From PR03 sp031362725 (GTDB lineage Bacteria > Myxococcota_A > UBA9160 > PR03): DNA of 25,177 nucleotides. The DNA lies in NCBI GenBank assembly GCA_031362725.1, contig JANLTC010000096.1:1-25177 (forward strand), written 5' to 3'. Each line of letters opens with the position of its first letter. Positions within the stretch are counted from its first letter, which is position 1. Below, in pieces: positions 15,781 through 25,134 of the stretch. The position numbers and the translations under genes are program-made. A model generated the notes under the pieces. That model ran no database searches and was not told the origin of the DNA. It saw only the letters and a program-made list of their open reading frames with translations.

Positions 15781-17019
15781 ATGACGCAATCGCTCGACGA
15801 AGTGCTCGACTTTACGCGGCCCGCGTTCCGCCGCGATCCGGTCCCTACCTACAACCTGCTGCGGGAACGAGCGCCGATCGCCACGATCGAGCGCGGCGCG
15901 CTCCATTTCACGGTGCTGACGCGCCATGCGGATGTCGTCGCGGTGCTGCGCGACCCGCGCATGTCGGTCGACCGCGCATTCCAGCCGAAGCCGATCGCCG
16001 ACGATGGCGCCGATCCCGCGACGCTTCACCCGCTCGCCCGCGCGCTGCGCGCGCTGTCGCGCGTGATGCTGTTCCGCGACCCGCCCGACCACACGCGGCT
16101 TCGCGGCCTCGTGAACAAGGCATTCACGCCGCGCATGGCCCTGGCGCTGCGGCCGCGCATCCAGACACTGGTGGACGAGCTGCTCGCGAAACCGCTCGCC
16201 GATGGTGGCTGCGACGTCGTGCGCGATCTCGCCGAACCGCTGCCGATCCTGGTGATCGCCGAACTGCTCGGTCTACCCGCGGCGGATCGCGCCGACCTGA
16301 AGCGCTGGAGCGACAACCTCGCGGCGATGCTCGATGGCTCGATCGCGATGCAACACCTCGCGAGCGCCATCCCGAGCGCCGTCGCGTTGATCGAGTATCT
16401 ACGCGTTCACCTCGAAGCGAAGCGCAAGGCGCCGCGCGACGATCTGCTCTCCGCGATGCTCGCGGCGCAGGAGCAGGATGAACACCTCACCGACGACGAG
16501 ATCCTCGGCACCGCGGCGGTCGTGATGGGCGCGGGTCACGAAACGACGACCAACCTGATCGGGAACGGCGTGCTCGCGCTGTTGCGCAATCCGGATGAAC
16601 TCGCGCGGCTGCGCGCGCAGCCCAGCCTGATCGGCACCAGCGTCGACGAGATCCTGCGCTTCGACTCGCCGGTGCAGGCGACGAGCCGGGTCCCGATCGA
16701 AACGCTGGAACTGTTCGGCACGCGCTTCGAGAAGGGTCGCGAGATCGGTCTGCTGCTGGGCGCCGCGAATCACGATCCAGCGGTATTCGCGGATCCCGGT
16801 CGCCTCGATCTCGGGCGCCGCGACAACCGCCACGTCTCGTTCGGCTTCGGCATCCATTTCTGCCTGGGCGCGGTTCTGGCGCGACTCGAGGGCGAACTCG
16901 CGCTCGGCACGCTGGTCCGGCGCGCCTCGAAACTGGCGCTCGCGGCCCCGGACGACACGCTCGAGTGGCGACCCGGCTGGCTGCTGCGGGGTCTCACGAG
17001 CCTGCCGGTCACGGTCTGA
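15781..17019 (+). CDS. Soluble cytochrome P450
   Basis: This 412-residue class I bacterial P450 has no membrane anchor. The oxygen-activating I-helix motif AGHETT is at 251-256. The ExxR pair is Glu290/Arg293. The heme-binding loop FGFGIHFCLG is at 354-363, with Cys361 as the axial ligand. The family hydroxylates or otherwise oxidises small hydrophobic molecules and needs a ferredoxin and reductase; none is encoded next to it. The ATG at 15781 has a GAGGA site. The family-2 inverted repeat lies immediately upstream and leaves only 15 bases for the leader. Substrate is not predictable; CYP107- or CYP125-like groups cannot be told apart by eye. Confidence 0.95.
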   Translation: MTQSLDEVLDFTRPAFRRDPVPTYNLLRERAPIATIERGALHFTVLTRHADVVAVLRDPRMSVDRAFQPKPIADDGADPATLHPLARALRALSRVMLFRDPPDHTRLRGLVNKAFTPRMALALRPRIQTLVDELLAKPLADGGCDVVRDLAEPLPILVIAELLGLPAADRADLKRWSDNLAAMLDGSIAMQHLASAIPSAVALIEYLRVHLEAKRKAPRDDLLSAMLAAQEQDEHLTDDEILGTAAVVMGAGHETTTNLIGNGVLALLRNPDELARLRAQPSLIGTSVDEILRFDSPVQATSRVPIETLELFGTRFEKGREIGLLLGAANHDPAVFADPGRLDLGRRDNRHVSFGFGIHFCLGAVLARLEGELALGTLVRRASKLALAAPDDTLEWRPGWLLRGLTSLPVTV

Positions 17020-17080
17020 GTTTCTCACGGCACGACCGCTGTGACCCGATCTGCCACGACGCGCGACTAGAATTGGCCGC

Positions 17081-20000
17081 GTGATCCCCGAGACGCCCGC
17101 AGTCGCGCTCCCATCGACGCCCCGATCGGCAGTGGTCGTCGCTCCCGGCGCGCGTGCGGCGCAGGCGCGGCTGTTTGCCGAGCTGGGCGCGCATCTCGAG
17201 CGTCGCGACGCGTTGCTCGACGCCGCGATCGGGGCGGGTGACGCGCCCGCCGTTCGCAGCCTGCTCGCGCGACCGCTGCGCATCGTCGTCCCGTCCAGCT
17301 CGCTCCGCGATCACGTTTCCGAGGCGCTGCTGCGGCATTTCGGACGCTCGCTCGCGGCGGTCGTCGTGTCTACGCAGTGGGCGTTGGCGCTGACCGTGCT
17401 CGAGCGCCGCGGCGAGGCGCCCACCGGCGGCGAGCAATTGTTCCGCTTGCTCGTGCGCCGCTACGCGGCGGGCGAACCGCTGCTCGCAGCGGCGCTCGGT
17501 ACGCTGCACGAGGGCTACGGCATCGTCGAAGCGACCGCGCGCGATCTCGTCGATGCCGGCATCGAAGCACACCTGGCGGAGCCACTCGACGATCTGCTCG
17601 CCGAGCAAGCGAGCGCGGGCGCCGAGCGCATGCGCGCGGTGGTCCGCGCCACGCTGCGCGCGCTCGGGGCGCTCGAACGCGCGGGTCGCGCGCCGCGTGC
17701 CGCGCTGCTGAAGCGTGCGATCGAAGCCGTGCGCACGCAGGGCGACGACGCGCTCCCCACCGCGGCGCTTTGGATACACGGCTTCGCCGATGCAACCGGC
17801 GTCGTGGCGGATTGGATCGAGGCGCTGCTGCGCCGCTTCGATGCGCACGTGGTGATCGACGTGCCCCCCGATCCATTCGAAGCGGGTGCCGTCGAGTCGG
17901 AGTTCTCGCTTTCATTCGTCGAGCGGATGGAACGCGCGGCGAGCGAACGCGAGCGCGCGCCGGCAGACGCGCATGCGACGTGCCAGCTCGCATTGGTGCG
18001 CGCGCCCGGCGCGTTCGCGGAGGTGCGTGCCGTCGCAGTGCGGATTCGCGCCCTGCTCGATGACGGCGTTGCGCCCGAATCGATCGGCGTGGTGGCGCGC
18101 GGGCTCGATCCCTATCGCGCAGCGATCGAAGCGAACTTCGCTCGCCTTGCGATCCCGTTTTCGGCGCCCGGTGCGGCCGGCTCGCCCGATGCGCAGACGC
18201 GTCGCCTCGCTGCAGCGGCGCGACTGTTCGCCGAGGTCGAGCTGGCGCCGGTCGAGGTATGGCTCGCCGCCTCGATGCATCCGGACGCTGGCGATGGCGA
18301 TCTCCGCGTCGGCCTGCACGTGCTCGGCGCGGCGCGTCTCGTCGATCTCGCGCGACTCGATCCGACCACGATCTTCGCAACGCGTGACTTCGTCCCGCTG
18401 CCGATTCGGCGCGGGTCGCCCGCGCCAGCCGAGTCGAATCGCGACGCGCCCGAGTCGCGCCGCTCTGCGTCGCGCGTGCGATCGCGCGGGTTGCCCCGAG
18501 ACCGATTGGAACGCGCCCATGCGCAAGCGCAGGCACTCGTCGGTCGCATGGCGAGCTGGCCCGCAACTGCCCCGTTCTCTGAACACCAGGAGATGTTGCT
18601 ACGGCTCGTCGGCGACGATCTCGGTTGGCAGCGCGACCACGGCGCGCTTGCGCCTGCGTTCGCGTCGTTCGACGCCCTCCACGACGACGTTCCGGAGGAC
18701 TTCGAGCTGACGCGCGCCGAGTTCGCGCTGCTCGTCGCAGCTGCGCTCGAGAGCGCGCACGGTTCGGTATTCGGGGGCAACGGCGCCGGCGTACAGGTGC
18801 TCTCGGTGATGAGCGCGCGCGGCCGCAGCTTCGCGGCGCTGTTCGCGCTCGGTCTGCAACGCGACGCATTCCCGCGAAAGCCCAGCGAGGATCCGATCGT
18901 TTCCGATGCGCTGCGTCGCGCGCTGCGCACGGTGCTGCCCGAGCTGCCGGTGAAGGCGCAAGGTCACGCCGAAGAGCGACACCTGTTCGCCGAGCTGCTC
19001 TCGGCGAGTCGGCAGGTGACGCTCTCGTGGCAGCATGTGAGCGACGAAGGTCGCGAAGTCCCGCGCTCGTCGTTCGTCACGCGACTTTGCCTCGAGCATC
19101 CGGGCCTCGAGATCGAGACGGCGACAGCGGCGCTCGGCGCGCGCGGGAACGACGACGCGTTGCGCCCGGCGCACGAGCACGCGATTCGCGCTGCGCTCTA
19201 CGGCGCGCGCGACGCGCTCGCCCCGATCCGCAGCGAAGCGCTGCGCGAAGTGCGCGAGCGGCTCGGCGGCAGCGCGCAGGGCGTCGAGTTGAACTCCCTC
19301 GCGCGCGTGCAACTCGCGATCCTCGACGAGATCGATCCGGATCGCCGCACCCATGCCGGGCGCACGCGCAGCGCGCAGCTGGGCCCATACTTTGGCTACG
19401 TCGGCGCACGCACGGCGCTCGCGGATGCCGCGGGTCCGGAGTCGTACGTGACGCGGCTCGAAGACGTGGCGCGCTGTCCCTGGCAGAGCTTCCTGCGGCG
19501 CGAGTTGCATCTCGAAGCGGTGCCCGATGCGCTCGACGCGCTTCCCGCTCTTTCCTCGTCAGCCGTCGGCAACGTGGTGCATGCGATGCTCGAGCGGATC
19601 GTCGCGGGAGCGGTCGGCCGCAAAGGCGTGTCGCTTCGCGAGGCCTTCGAGCGCGGAGTCGTGCGCGTGCCGTGGCCGGAGCCGGCGCTGCTCGCATCGA
19701 TTGCCAGCGAGGAAGCGGTGCGCGTCGCCGAGGACGAGGGCGTGCGCATCGCGGGCTTCGCCCGCGCACTCGCGCGCCGCGCGCTTGCCATGGTCGACGT
19801 CGCGCGCGCGTGTGACTGGATCGACGCGGCCGGTCTCCCGGCGCTCGGCGCCGAACTCGGCGGCGAAGTCGTCGTGCACGACGCCGCCGGTCGCGCGCGC
19901 CGCATCGGGTTCCGGGTCGATCGCGCGGATCTCGTCGATGGCGTACTGCGTCTCACCGACTACAAAACCGGAGCACCGCTCGACACGGCCAAGCGCGAAG

Positions 20001-20470
20001 CGACGAAGCGCGCGAAATTGCTGCGCGCCGCGCTGCAGGGACGCTCGTTGCAGGCCGTCGCCTATCTGGCCGCGGCGCGCTCGCTCGGCGCCGGGCAGGC
20101 CGAGGGGCGGCTGCTCTACCTACGCGAGGATCTCGATGACCGCACGCGCGCGTTCGTCGCGCAGCACGATGACGCGGAGCTCCTTGCAGCCTTCGAAGCG
20201 ACCGTGCGCACCACCTTCGCGGCGCTCGATGCCGGAACGCTGTTCCCACGACTCGTGATGAACGACAAGGACCAGGAGCCGGATGCGTGCGACTGGTGTG
20301 AGGTTGCCGTCGCCTGTCTGCGCGGCGAGAGCAGCCAGCGCGCGCGGCTGCGTGACTGGGCAGGCGACACCGTTGCGCGGCGCGACGAAACGAGCGCATC
20401 GGCGCGCGCGCTCCACGCCGCATTCGCGCTGGGCCGCGAACCGGAAGCGCCCGAAGAGGCGGAATCGTGA
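17081..20470 (+). CDS. addB: AddB-like subunit of the AddAB helicase-nuclease
   Basis: This 1129-residue protein is the likely partner of AddA in processing double-strand-break ends for recombination. The N-terminal helicase-like region has no recognisable Walker A (APGARAAQ at the expected place), as in AddB types with an inactive helicase. The C-terminal PD-(D/E)XK nuclease is intact: Asp947 in VDRADLVDG, and Asp960-Tyr-Lys962 in DYKTG. The four iron-sulfur cysteines of AddB are present at 799 (RCPWQSF), 1070, 1073 and 1079 (CDWCEVAVAC). The GTG at 17081 is the only sensible start; there is no ribosome site, but a TAGAAT lies 8 bases before it. The stop overlaps the addA start (GTGA). An alternative label is the TIGR03623-type repair protein. 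Confidence 0.88.
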   Translation: MIPETPAVALPSTPRSAVVVAPGARAAQARLFAELGAHLERRDALLDAAIGAGDAPAVRSLLARPLRIVVPSSSLRDHVSEALLRHFGRSLAAVVVSTQWALALTVLERRGEAPTGGEQLFRLLVRRYAAGEPLLAAALGTLHEGYGIVEATARDLVDAGIEAHLAEPLDDLLAEQASAGAERMRAVVRATLRALGALERAGRAPRAALLKRAIEAVRTQGDDALPTAALWIHGFADATGVVADWIEALLRRFDAHVVIDVPPDPFEAGAVESEFSLSFVERMERAASERERAPADAHATCQLALVRAPGAFAEVRAVAVRIRALLDDGVAPESIGVVARGLDPYRAAIEANFARLAIPFSAPGAAGSPDAQTRRLAAAARLFAEVELAPVEVWLAASMHPDAGDGDLRVGLHVLGAARLVDLARLDPTTIFATRDFVPLPIRRGSPAPAESNRDAPESRRSASRVRSRGLPRDRLERAHAQAQALVGRMASWPATAPFSEHQEMLLRLVGDDLGWQRDHGALAPAFASFDALHDDVPEDFELTRAEFALLVAAALESAHGSVFGGNGAGVQVLSVMSARGRSFAALFALGLQRDAFPRKPSEDPIVSDALRRALRTVLPELPVKAQGHAEERHLFAELLSASRQVTLSWQHVSDEGREVPRSSFVTRLCLEHPGLEIETATAALGARGNDDALRPAHEHAIRAALYGARDALAPIRSEALREVRERLGGSAQGVELNSLARVQLAILDEIDPDRRTHAGRTRSAQLGPYFGYVGARTALADAAGPESYVTRLEDVARCPWQSFLRRELHLEAVPDALDALPALSSSAVGNVVHAMLERIVAGAVGRKGVSLREAFERGVVRVPWPEPALLASIASEEAVRVAEDEGVRIAGFARALARRALAMVDVARACDWIDAAGLPALGAELGGEVVVHDAAGRARRIGFRVDRADLVDGVLRLTDYKTGAPLDTAKREATKRAKLLRAALQGRSLQAVAYLAAARSLGAGQAEGRLLYLREDLDDRTRAFVAQHDDAELLAAFEATVRTTFAALDAGTLFPRLVMNDKDQEPDACDWCEVAVACLRGESSQRARLRDWAGDTVARRDETSASARALHAAFALGREPEAPEEAES

Positions 20471-23400
20471 GTACGCGCGAGATGTCGACCGATCGCGTCG
20501 AGGAGGACGGTGCGGCACGACGCGCCGCGCAGACGGTGTTCGGCGTTCCGGTAGTGCTCGAGGCCGGCGCGGGAACCGGCAAGACGACGGTACTCGTCGC
20601 CCGCGTCCTCGCCTGGTGTCTGGGGCCGGGCTGGCGAGCCGCGGAGCAGGCGCTGACCGCCGCCGGTGGCGCGGCGCCGGCCCAGCGCGCCGTGGCCGAG
20701 CGCGTGCTCGAACGCGTCGTAGCGATCACCTTCACGGAAGCCGCCGCGGCCGAGATGGAAACGCGCATCATGCGGGCGCTCGCGCACGTCGCGGGCGGCG
20801 AGCCGGTGCTCGGCTACGAAGCCGCGGTCGATGCGACCGACGCCGCTGCGCACGGCGCGCGCGCGCTGCTCGCCGTCTTCGACCGGCTGCACATGCAAAC
20901 AATCCATGCGTTCTGTCGGCGGCTGCTCTCGAGCTATCCGCTCGAAGCGGGCCTGCACCCGCGTTTCGCGGTGGACGCGCGGGGAACGGCGCGCGATGCC
21001 GCGGCCCGCGAAGCGCTCGAGGAACGGTTGCGCGCAATGGCCGATCGCGGAGACGGCGATCTGGAGCAGTTGCTGCTGCACGACATCGGCGCGCCGGAGC
21101 TGGAGGAGATGCTGATCGCGCTGCAGGCCGCCGCGGTGCCGGCGCACGAGTTCGCCGCCGATCCCCTGGCGCCCGAGCGTGTGGACGCATTCGTCGCACG
21201 ACTTCGCGAGGCGTCGGGTGTGCTCGCGGCGGCGACCGGCGAGCGCTTCGCTGCGTTGGGAGAGCGGTCGATCGCAATAGCGATCACGGCTGCGGCCGTC
21301 GCGACGAGGCTGCAGCTTGCCGCTGGCATCGCGTCGCGAGCAGACCTGGCGGCGCGCCTCCGCGAGGTCGCCAATGCCTGGCCGGCGAGCGCCATCGAGC
21401 GGCTGCGCGAGTGGGGCCGCGGAACCTGGAAGACGAAGTCCGAGCGGACGGCGGCCCTGGGCGTCGTCGAACCGGTCGAAGCCGCGGCGAGAGATCTGCA
21501 CCCACTTCTACAGCATGCGCTGGCGCTCGACGTGGAGCTGCTCGCGCTCGTCCATCGCGTACTCACTCCGCTGCTCGAATCTGCCGCGCAGCGTTTGCAC
21601 GAAGTCGGAGCCGAGAGCTTCGACGCGCTGCTGCGCAAGACGCGCGACCTGCTGATCGAACGACCCGAGATCGCGGAGCTCGTGCGCAACGACATCGATC
21701 AACTGCTCGTCGATGAGTTCCAGGACACCGACTCGTTGCAGTGCGAGATCGTCGCGGCTCTGGCGTTCGGTGGCGAGGCTGGCGCACGTCCGGGTCTGTT
21801 TCTGGTCGGCGACCCGAAGCAATCGATCTACGGCTGGCGCAATGCCGATATCGGCGCGTACATGGGCTTCGTCGATCGCGTGCTGCAACAGCCCGGCGCA
21901 GTCCCGCATCGACTCTGCGTCAACTACCGCTCGCTGCCGGCGGTGCTGGACGAGGTCGCGCGGGTGGTCGAGCCCGCGATGCGATTCGAGCACGGCGTAC
22001 AGCCCGCGTTCCAAACGCTGCTGCCAGGCGAGAAACACGTGGGCGTCGCCGGATCCGGAACGCGGGATCTCGCTGCGATCGAATACTGGGTCTCGGCGAC
22101 ATGGGACGCGGAGGCGCGCGCGCTCGCGCCGAAAACGGCCGCGCAGCGTGCCGCGAAGCTCGAAGCAAAGCATCTGGCGCGCGAGCTGCTCCGCATTCAC
22201 ACGCTGCACGGTGTTCCGTGGAAGGACGTGGCACTGCTGTTTCGCAGTACCGGTGATCTCGACGAGTATCTGGGCGCGCTGCGAACCGCGGCGATTCCCT
22301 ACACGGTGGATCGCGATCGCCTCTACTACCGCCGCCGCGAGGTGCTCGAGGCCGCGGCGCTGGTGCGCGCGGTGCTCGATCCGAGTGACCAGATCGCGCA
22401 GGTCGCCGTGCTGCGCTCCGCCTGGGTCGGCGTGCCGGATGTCGCGTGGCGAACGCTGTGGGCGATGAAGTTCCCCGATGCGCTGCGCGCCGCACTCGAA
22501 GGTCGCACCGCCTGGCGCGAGCAACTCGGCGAGATCGTCGCCGCGGCGGCGCTGGCGGGCGCAGATCCCGACGTGCCCGGGCTCGAGTCACTGGCCGGCT
22601 GGGATGCGAATCTGCTCCACGCGCTCGACGTGCTCGTCGCGCTGCGGCGCAGCTGGCTCGACGAGTCCGTGGACACCTTCGTCGAGAAGCTGCGCGTGCT
22701 CCCGCTTCTCGAAGCGACCGAGGCAGCGCGCTACCCGGGCGCGTTCCGGCTCGCCAACCTGGGGCGCTTCTTCCGCGAGTTGGCGGTGTCGCTCGAGACG
22801 GCCGACGCTGCGACGGTGCTGCGCGCGCTGCGTCGCGACGCGGCGGGCGCGCCCGAGTCCTACGAAGGTCGCCCGCAGGATGCGGCCGAAGACGCCGTGC
22901 AGGTGATGACGATCCACGGCGCCAAAGGGCTCGATTTCGAGCACGTCTACGTGCTCCAACTCCACAAAGAGTCGGGTAGCGGAGCCGACGCACCGCTCGT
23001 CCATGCGATGGTCGGGGGTCGTCTCGAGTGGCGCCTTGCCGCGGGCCAGCGAGCGACCGTCGCGTCGCTCGGCTACGACGCCGTTCGCGCACGTCGGGCC
23101 TCGGTCCGGACCGCGGAGTTGGTGCGCATGCTGTATGTCGCACTGACGCGTGCCAAGTCGCGGCTCGTGATGGCGGGTTGCTTCGACGGGGAGCGGCCCG
23201 AAACGCACGCGGGCTTCGTGCTGGCCGCGCGATCCGACGCACTGCGCGACGCGGCGACGCGCGTGGGCGCGGCGTCCCTGGCCGGCACCGGAATCGCGGG
23301 AATCGCCGAGGTGGAAGGCGCGCGCGTCGTGTTCCTGGACGCTTTGAAGGCGGAGTCGACCGTGGCGCCGGCAGTGCCCGATGCGGTCGCGCTAGGACCT

Positions 23401-24168
23401 GCGCGCGTACAACAGCATGCGTCGAGACTGCGCGCGGATCGGCTCGCCGCCGAGCTCCGACAGCAGCGTTCATTCGGCGGTCGCGCGTCCGGGAACGTCC
23501 GGGAGGCCGATCGCGAGGTGAGGGGCAGCCGCAGCGACCCTGCACGCGACGACGGTGCGCGTCGCGATGCGTTGCCGCCCGAGACGGAGATCGCGGCTGC
23601 GGTCGGTACGGCGATCCACGGTCTCCTCGAGCGCTTCGATTGGGATGCAGAAGCGGCGACCGAATGGAAGCGGCAGCGCGGCTGGCTACTCGAATCACTC
23701 GCGCAGGGGGTGCCGCGCTCGCGACTCGAGGTCGCTCACGGTCGCGCGACGCGGTTGCTCGAAGGACTGGAGACTGGATCGCTGTGGAGGCGACTGCGCG
23801 AAATCGCGCCGCAGGTGCTGGCACGCGAGTTCCCGGTTCTCGTCGGTGCCGACGCGAACGGTGCTGGAGCGGTCGGCTACGTGGTCGGCGCCGTGGACCT
23901 CGTCTACTGGGATCGCGCGGCGGGCGAAGTCGTCGTCGTCGATTTCAAGACGGACCGCGTTGCGAGCGCCGCAGAAATTGCAGCGCGCTCGTTGCACCAT
24001 CGTTCGCAAGCGGGGCTGTATCGGCGCGCGATCCAGGAAACGCTTCGCCTCCCGCAGGCGCCACGCGTCGAACTCTGGTTCCTCGACGCATCACACATCG
24101 AGATATTGAAGTTCGAGCCGGCGCCCGGGGAGGCGAAAGCTTCCAGCTCTCGGTTCCCCGAAGGCTAG
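20467..24168 (+). CDS. addA: AddA-like UvrD/RecB-family helicase-nuclease
   Basis: This 1233-residue superfamily 1A helicase carries a C-terminal nuclease. Motif I is GAGTGKT at 34-40. Motif II is DEFQD from Asp416. Motif III is GDPKQSIYGWR around 448-458, followed by VNYRS. Motif V is HGAKGLDFEHV (817-827), and motif VI is MLYVALTRAKSRL. The nuclease has His1051 (GTAIHGLLE), Asp1144 (GAVDLVY) and Asp1159-Lys1161 (DFKTD), so it looks active. A charged low-complexity stretch (about 985-1040) links helicase and nuclease. It unwinds and cuts DNA ends until a recombination hotspot is reached. The GTG at 20467 overlaps the addB stop (GTGA); an in-frame ATG at 20482 is the alternative. It ends convergently with the next gene. 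Confidence 0.92.
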   Translation: MSTREMSTDRVEEDGAARRAAQTVFGVPVVLEAGAGTGKTTVLVARVLAWCLGPGWRAAEQALTAAGGAAPAQRAVAERVLERVVAITFTEAAAAEMETRIMRALAHVAGGEPVLGYEAAVDATDAAAHGARALLAVFDRLHMQTIHAFCRRLLSSYPLEAGLHPRFAVDARGTARDAAAREALEERLRAMADRGDGDLEQLLLHDIGAPELEEMLIALQAAAVPAHEFAADPLAPERVDAFVARLREASGVLAAATGERFAALGERSIAIAITAAAVATRLQLAAGIASRADLAARLREVANAWPASAIERLREWGRGTWKTKSERTAALGVVEPVEAAARDLHPLLQHALALDVELLALVHRVLTPLLESAAQRLHEVGAESFDALLRKTRDLLIERPEIAELVRNDIDQLLVDEFQDTDSLQCEIVAALAFGGEAGARPGLFLVGDPKQSIYGWRNADIGAYMGFVDRVLQQPGAVPHRLCVNYRSLPAVLDEVARVVEPAMRFEHGVQPAFQTLLPGEKHVGVAGSGTRDLAAIEYWVSATWDAEARALAPKTAAQRAAKLEAKHLARELLRIHTLHGVPWKDVALLFRSTGDLDEYLGALRTAAIPYTVDRDRLYYRRREVLEAAALVRAVLDPSDQIAQVAVLRSAWVGVPDVAWRTLWAMKFPDALRAALEGRTAWREQLGEIVAAAALAGADPDVPGLESLAGWDANLLHALDVLVALRRSWLDESVDTFVEKLRVLPLLEATEAARYPGAFRLANLGRFFRELAVSLETADAATVLRALRRDAAGAPESYEGRPQDAAEDAVQVMTIHGAKGLDFEHVYVLQLHKESGSGADAPLVHAMVGGRLEWRLAAGQRATVASLGYDAVRARRASVRTAELVRMLYVALTRAKSRLVMAGCFDGERPETHAGFVLAARSDALRDAATRVGAASLAGTGIAGIAEVEGARVVFLDALKAESTVAPAVPDAVALGPARVQQHASRLRADRLAAELRQQRSFGGRASGNVREADREVRGSRSDPARDDGARRDALPPETEIAAAVGTAIHGLLERFDWDAEAATEWKRQRGWLLESLAQGVPRSRLEVAHGRATRLLEGLETGSLWRRLREIAPQVLAREFPVLVGADANGAGAVGYVVGAVDLVYWDRAAGEVVVVDFKTDRVASAAEIAARSLHHRSQAGLYRRAIQETLRLPQAPRVELWFLDASHIEILKFEPAPGEAKASSSRFPEG

Positions 24169-24473
24169 AAGCTGAACGTCGTGACGCTCGGAATCGAAAT
24201 CGGGAGCGACTGCAGCGGAAACGCGTACGGATTGGTGAAGCGGAACTCGGCCGAACTCTGGTTCGAGCCGCGGCGCGCGCTGTGCTTGGGAGCCGGGCTC
24301 TCGCTCCGTTCCGTCCTTTGGCTCGGCAGTGCCGCGGGCAACACCATGGCGTCCTCGCTCGCGGCGACGATCGAGACCTCGGGAGTCTTCTGATCGACCG
24401 GCGACCCGGCAAAGGCGCTCAGCGGCAGAGCGAGCGCGAGACCGAGAATGGCTGTCGAAGTGATTCGCAACAT
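24165..24473 (-). CDS. Small secreted protein of unknown function
   Basis: This 102-residue protein has a convincing signal peptide (residues 1-22, ending AFA) followed by a mature part of about 80 residues rich in Ser, Pro and Gln. The tail is hydrophobic and ends in TTFSF. The mature part has a basic patch (KHSARRGS) and no Cys, so it is neither a lipoprotein nor disulfide-bonded. No family is recognised. The ATG at 24473 has an AGGAGG site 9 bases upstream. A longer frame to 24518 ignores this site. Its stop overlaps the addA stop on the other strand. The final Phe-terminated strand resembles some outer-membrane-targeted proteins, which is weak evidence. An inverted repeat lies 31 bp upstream. 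Confidence 0.7.
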   Translation of the reverse strand: MLRITSTAILGLALALPLSAFAGSPVDQKTPEVSIVAASEDAMVLPAALPSQRTERSESPAPKHSARRGSNQSSAEFRFTNPYAFPLQSLPISIPSVTTFSF

Positions 24474-24503
24474 GGATTGATTCCTCCTGATGGACGTTGA
24501 CGC

Positions 24504-24552
24504 CGCTCCAATGAGCAAGGCCCGTGCCCGATTGCTTCCTGGAATTGGAGCG
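24504..24552. promoter_or_regulatory. Inverted repeat upstream of the small secreted protein gene
   Basis: CGCTCCAAT (24504-24512) and ATTGGAGCG (24544-24552) are a perfect 9-bp inverted repeat. Inside, AGCAA (24514-24518) and TTGCT (24532-24536) can extend the stem. It lies 31 bp upstream of the secreted protein's start codon (24473) and could be a leader hairpin or an operator. The rest of the 346-bp spacer up to bfd holds a Fur-box-like site and otherwise no convincing gene. Confidence 0.5.
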
Positions 24553-24719
24553 TGCGCGGAGCCTTGTCGGCGCGGGTCAGCGGTCCTATGAGACCAATCC
24601 GCGAGAAAATCTGCATCAACAAGAGGCGGGGGAGCATCATGAAGCGTCTCTATTGCAGATTAGATGCCTACGAAGGATGCGGGCTTTGGGCAGCGGCATT
24701 GCTGATTCTGTTCTCGGAT

Positions 24720-24738
24720 GACATTGATTTTCAATTTC
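24720..24738 (+). promoter_or_regulatory. Fur-box-like site upstream of bfd
   Basis: GACATTGATTTTCAATTTC matches the 19-bp Escherichia coli Fur consensus at 13 of 19 positions and has the expected palindromic ATTGA...TCAAT core. It lies about 80 bp before the bfd start in an unusually A+T-rich patch. A Fur-type repressor would switch the bfd-bfr genes with iron. The match is seen directly; the regulation is inferred. No confident -35/-10 pair was found around it. Confidence 0.5.
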
Positions 24739-24819
24739 ACCGAATGTAGTCTTCGTCTCAACGAGCGCCGGAACGCCCACCTACAGGAACGTCCCGTTCG
24801 TCGTCGCGGAGAGCGAACC

Positions 24820-25029
24820 ATGATCGTCTGCCACTGCCGTACCGCGACCGACCGCGAGATCCGTCGCGCGGTGCGCGATGGGGCCACGACGCTGCGCGAC
24901 GTGGGCTCGCATTGCGGTGCCGCGTCGGACTGCGGCGGTTGCGCGGAAGCCGTGCTCGAGATCATCACTGCCGAGTTGCGATCGGCGCCTCGAGCAAGCG
25001 ACCCCAAGCGCGGCAGCTCCTCGTCGTAA
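24820..25029 (+). CDS. bfd: Bacterioferritin-associated ferredoxin (2Fe-2S, Bfd)
   Basis: This 69-residue protein carries the Bfd-type [2Fe-2S] arrangement CxC near the start (Cys4, Cys6) and CxxC later (Cys38, Cys41). The spacing and surrounding residues (VCHCRTATDREIRRAV, CGGC) match the family. Bfd passes electrons to bacterioferritin heme so that stored ferric iron is reduced and released. A fifth Cys at 32 is close to the cluster. The last 15 residues are a disordered Ser-rich tail beyond the family core. The ATG at 24820 has a GGAGA site. The next gene is bfr, its functional partner, 105 bp downstream. Confidence 0.93.
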   Translation: MIVCHCRTATDREIRRAVRDGATTLRDVGSHCGAASDCGGCAEAVLEIITAELRSAPRASDPKRGSSSS

Positions 25030-25134
25030 CGCCGCGCGCAGCGCGCGCGGCTGGTTGATCGCTCATCGCCATCGGACTAGCTTCGCGCGCCGTCGTCGCG
25101 CCGCGAGCACAGACGACGCAACGAAGGAGTCTCC

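Noticed and set aside
24639..24749. 36-codon ORF (MKRLYCRLDAYEG...) with GGGGGAG upstream
   Set aside because: The ORF is short, has no recognised similarity, and its 3' part overlaps the Fur-box-like site. A coincidental ORF in the bfd upstream region is more likely, though a leader peptide cannot be excluded.
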